Below are positions 62,097 through 64,000 of a DNA stretch of 64,000 nucleotides, one piece after another. Under the pieces are notes generated by a model. That model made no database searches. It saw nothing but the letters and a program-made list of their open reading frames with translations, and was not told the origin of the DNA. This DNA is from Gaiellasilicea sp037721555 (lineage in GTDB: Bacteria; Actinomycetota; Thermoleophilia; Gaiellales; Gaiellaceae). Position 1 is the first letter of the stretch. Every line of letters starts with the position of its first letter. Location: positions 62,001 to 126,000 of the forward strand of contig JBBJOI010000006.1 of assembly GCA_037721555.1 (NCBI GenBank), written 5' to 3'. The translations under genes were made by a program, and so were the position numbers.

Positions 62097-62387
62097 GCGG
62101 TCTTCAGGACTCCTCTCTGGGGCCAGGGAGGCGCGAGCATAGCAGCGGGTAAGGGCACGCAATCCATCGCCGAACTCTAAAAAGATACGCAATTTGCAGG
62201 TATTTCGTGTCATCCACACGTTTATACACAGCTGTGGAAAGAGGGCGGCGGCACCTCGCCGAGGGCGCGCGTTTGCGGCTCTTTCCCAGTTCGCTCGCCC
62301 TTGTGGACAACGACTTCTCGGGAGCGTCATCTATACTTTTCGCCTGCCGCTTCCGGCACCCCTCTCCGAGTCGCTAGCCTCCCGAAC
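62097..62387. other. Replication origin oriC, dnaA-rpmH intergenic
   Basis: 291 bases between divergent dnaA and rpmH. DnaA boxes: TCATCCACA (62210-62218), TTATACACA (62222-62230), TTTCCACA on minus (62233-62240) and TTGTCCACA on minus (62302-62310). An A/T-rich patch at 62171-62212 (CTCTAAAAAGATACGCAATT, then TTGCAGGTATTTCG) is a candidate unwinding element next to the boxes. TATACT at 62332-62337 may be the rpmH -10. Gene order on both sides supports oriC. Confidence 0.85.
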
Positions 62388-62522
62388 GTGAAACGCACCT
62401 ACCAGCCCAACGTCCGCCGCCGCAAGCGCAAGCACGGCTTCCGCGCGCGCATGGCGACCCGCGCGGGCCAGGCGATTCTCAAGCGCCGCCGCGCGAAGGG
62501 CCGCAAGCGCCTGTCCGCTTAG
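62388..62522 (+). CDS. rpmH: Ribosomal protein bL34
   Basis: 44-residue very basic protein: MKRTYQPNVRRRKRKHGFRA, then RMATRAGQAILKRRRAKGRK, ending KRLSA. Classic full-length bL34, first gene after the origin. GTG at 62388. Confidence 0.97.
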   Translation: MKRTYQPNVRRRKRKHGFRARMATRAGQAILKRRRAKGRKRLSA

Positions 62523-62549
62523 GCGCGCGGCCGCGCTATCTTCACGAGC

Positions 62550-62900
62550 GTGCAGGGCCGGAACCGACTGTCTCGCTCCCGGGATTTCGACACCGTGTAC
62601 CGGCGGGGCCGTTCCGCCTCGACGCGGTTCCTCGTTCTCTACTCGTTCCCGCGACCCGAGACCACCGACGCGCCAGCGAGGCTGGGTCTGGCCGTGCCGA
62701 GGTCGGTCGGGGGCGCCGTCGTTCGCAACCGCATGAAACGTCAGTTGCGCGAGACGTGGCGCGAGTTCGCAGACCGCGCGAAGCCGGGGCACGACTACGT
62801 CCTCGTCGCCCGTCCTGGGCTCGCGGAACCGGCAGACTCGCGCGGGCACGAGTGGCTCCGGGAACGCGTGTCCGAGGTGCTCGAGAAGGGGATCGCGTGA
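62550..62900 (+). CDS. rnpA: Ribonuclease P protein component
   Basis: 116-residue RNA-binding subunit of RNase P that helps mature tRNA 5' ends. It has RNRLSRSRDFDTVYRRGRSA, GLAVPRSVGGAVVRNRMKRQ (the RNR motif) and LRETWREFADRAKPGHDYVL. GTG at 62550, 27 bases after rpmH; overlaps yidD by 4 bases. Confidence 0.96.
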   Translation: MQGRNRLSRSRDFDTVYRRGRSASTRFLVLYSFPRPETTDAPARLGLAVPRSVGGAVVRNRMKRQLRETWREFADRAKPGHDYVLVARPGLAEPADSRGHEWLRERVSEVLEKGIA

Positions 62901-63106
62901 AGGTCATCGGGATCGGCCTCGTGCACGCCTGGCGCCGCACCTTCGGCTTGCTGACGCCGCCGAACACCTGCAAATACCATCCCAGCTGCTCCCAGTACGC
63001 GCTGGATGCCCTGCGGAAGTACGGGCTCGTCCGTGGAGGCGCGAAGACGAGCTGGCGGCTCCTGCGCTGCAACCCGTGGAGTCATGGCGGAGTTGATCAC
63101 GCGTGA
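62897..63106 (+). CDS. yidD: Membrane protein insertion efficiency factor YidD
   Basis: 69-residue protein with VIGIGLVHAWRRTFGLLTPP, cysteine motif CKYHPSCSQYALDALRKYG and RCNPWSHGGVD at the end. GTG at 62897 overlaps the rnpA stop. Standard position between rnpA and yidC. Confidence 0.95.
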   Translation: MKVIGIGLVHAWRRTFGLLTPPNTCKYHPSCSQYALDALRKYGLVRGGAKTSWRLLRCNPWSHGGVDHA

Positions 63107-63945
63107 TTCTCGCCGGCATTCTCACCCCCCTCGAGGATCTGCTCACCTGGGCGCTAACGAGCCTGCACGAAACGGTCGGCCTCTCCTGGGCCTGGTCGAT
63201 CGTCGCGCTCGTCGTGATCGTGCGGATGTTGCTCGTGCCGTTGACAGTGCGGCAGATCCACTCGATGCAGAACCTGCAGGCGCACGCGCCGGAGATGAAG
63301 GCGATCCAGCAGCGCTTCAAGCACGACCGCCAGAAGATGAACGCCGAGCTGATGCAGTTCTACAAGGACAACCAGATCAACCCGGCGTCGTCCTGCCTGC
63401 CGATCGTCGCCCAGATCCCGATCTTCATCGGGCTGTTCTTCGTCCTGCGGGGCTTCGAGAACGAGATCTTCCCGGCCTACCAGAGTCGGGGCGAAGGAGC
63501 CGCCGACCTCGAATGGCTGAGTCTCGTCACGATCACCGACAACACGAAGGTTGGCTGGGGTCCGCTCCTGATCGTCATGTACGCACTCAGCCAGCTCACC
63601 TCGACCTTCCTCATGTCGACGACGATGCAGCCGGCGCAGCGGGCACTGATGCTGATCCTGCCGATCGCGTTCATCCCGTTCGTGCTCAACTTCCCGTCCG
63701 GCCTGATGCTGTACTGGCTGACGACGAACCTGTGGACCACCGGACAGGGGTTGATCACCCGGCGCCTCGTGCCGAAGCCGAAACCGCCGCCGAAGAAGAG
63801 CTCCAGGACGCCGCCGAAGGAGGTGGAGAAGCCAGTGCCGGCACCCCGCGCGACCGTGACGAGGGAGGCGAAGACAGGGAACGGGGCGGTGCAGGGGCAG
63901 CGTGTTCGGAAGGTGAAGCGCAAGAAGGGCGGGGCACGACGGTGA
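63103..63945 (+). CDS. yidC: Membrane protein insertase YidC/Oxa1
   Basis: 280-residue Oxa1-type insertase with about five membrane helices: WAWSIVALVVIVRMLLVPLT, then the cytoplasmic coiled region MQNLQAHAPEMKAIQQRFKH, and later LPIVAQIPIFIGLFFVLRGF and LPIAFIPFVLNFPSGLMLYW. A basic C-terminal tail (VRKVKRKKGGARR) may bind ribosomes. No large periplasmic domain, as in Gram-positive YidC. GTG at 63103 overlaps yidD; its stop overlaps jag. Confidence 0.95.
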   Translation: MILAGILTPLEDLLTWALTSLHETVGLSWAWSIVALVVIVRMLLVPLTVRQIHSMQNLQAHAPEMKAIQQRFKHDRQKMNAELMQFYKDNQINPASSCLPIVAQIPIFIGLFFVLRGFENEIFPAYQSRGEGAADLEWLSLVTITDNTKVGWGPLLIVMYALSQLTSTFLMSTTMQPAQRALMLILPIAFIPFVLNFPSGLMLYWLTTNLWTTGQGLITRRLVPKPKPPPKKSSRTPPKEVEKPVPAPRATVTREAKTGNGAVQGQRVRKVKRKKGGARR

Positions 63946-64000
63946 GCGGGCTCTCCGCGGAGTCGACGGGGGAGACGGTCGGTGAGGCGAAATGGGCCGC
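63942..64000 (+). CDS. jag: Jag/SpoIIIJ-associated RNA-binding protein, 3' partial
   Basis: Only the first 19 codons are in the window: VSGLSAESTGETVGEAKWA. The GETVGEAKW segment is the conserved start of Jag proteins (KH and R3H domains follow outside). GTG at 63942 overlaps the yidC stop (GTGA), the expected order. Confidence 0.75.
   Translation, partial: MSGLSAESTGETVGEAKWA

Noticed and set aside
60735..62330. A 531-codon dnaA version
   Set aside because: The extra 78 codons run through the A/T-rich origin with DnaA boxes; domain I begins just after GTG 62096.

Overview
The window is high-GC bacterial DNA with strong G/C preference at third codon positions, frequent GTG and TTG starts, and many 1-4 base ATGA, GTGA or TTGA stop/start overlaps. 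The chromosomal origin lies near the right end: gyrA-gyrB-dciA-recF-dnaN-dnaA on the minus strand, an intergenic region with DnaA boxes, then rpmH-rnpA-yidD-yidC-jag on the plus strand. This order is typical of Actinobacteria. Other features (separate accA and accD, a GyrB with the large insertion usually seen in Gram-negative enzymes, many membrane and Thr/Pro-rich proteins) make me favour a deep-branching actinobacterial class such as Thermoleophilia. That placement is an inference, not a proof.

Region by region. 1-11.9 kb is envelope and glycan metabolism: a UDP-sugar dehydrogenase, a Gfo/Idh/MocA oxidoreductase and a hexapeptide acyltransferase; a secreted subtilase and a SpoIID-like protein; a Ser/Thr kinase; and a dTDP-L-rhamnose operon (rfbA-rfbC-rfbD, with rfbB downstream of a frameshifted SRPBCC gene). 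11.9-18 kb holds a YczE-like membrane protein, an Hsp20-Lon proteostasis pair, a YtxH-like protein and an M23 peptidase. 18-27.4 kb holds a Fur/Zur regulator with a ZIP transporter, two half-size TauE/SafE proteins, trehalose phosphatase, an MFS exporter with a divergent HxlR regulator, a PLP decarboxylase, PolX, a dolichol-phosphate-mannose-synthase-like glycosyltransferase and a thioredoxin. 27.4-35.5 kb is an accessory stretch with several decayed genes (truncated VOC protein, AHSA1 pseudogene, orphan CysA-type TOBE domain, ABC ATPase without its signature motif) among intact ones (ArsR regulator, DUF1998 helicase, YciI-YciI-ECF42 sigma module, Rrf2 regulator, NDH-2). 36-44 kb holds LigD, accA, accD, a zinc-ribbon/arginase fusion, a double GNAT and a HAD hydrolase. 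43-48 kb is a type II fatty acid synthesis operon, fabZ-fabH-fabD-fabG-fabF, with no acpP. 48-52.6 kb holds a peptidoglycan amidase, an NfeD protease with a slipin, and a small MerR protein. 52.7-64 kb is the replication-origin block.

The genes mostly form housekeeping groups (replication, fatty acid synthesis, rhamnose and glycan supply, proteostasis, metal homeostasis). No CRISPR array, prophage, insertion sequence, tRNA or rRNA gene was recognised. I did not find a convincing large new system. The most unusual items are an unknown gene flanked by two palindromes whose arms show a matched base change, a 33-residue CSPGC membrane peptide gene, recF with no standard start codon, a zinc-ribbon arginase-fold protein with an altered metal motif, and the cluster of decaying genes at 27-35 kb.
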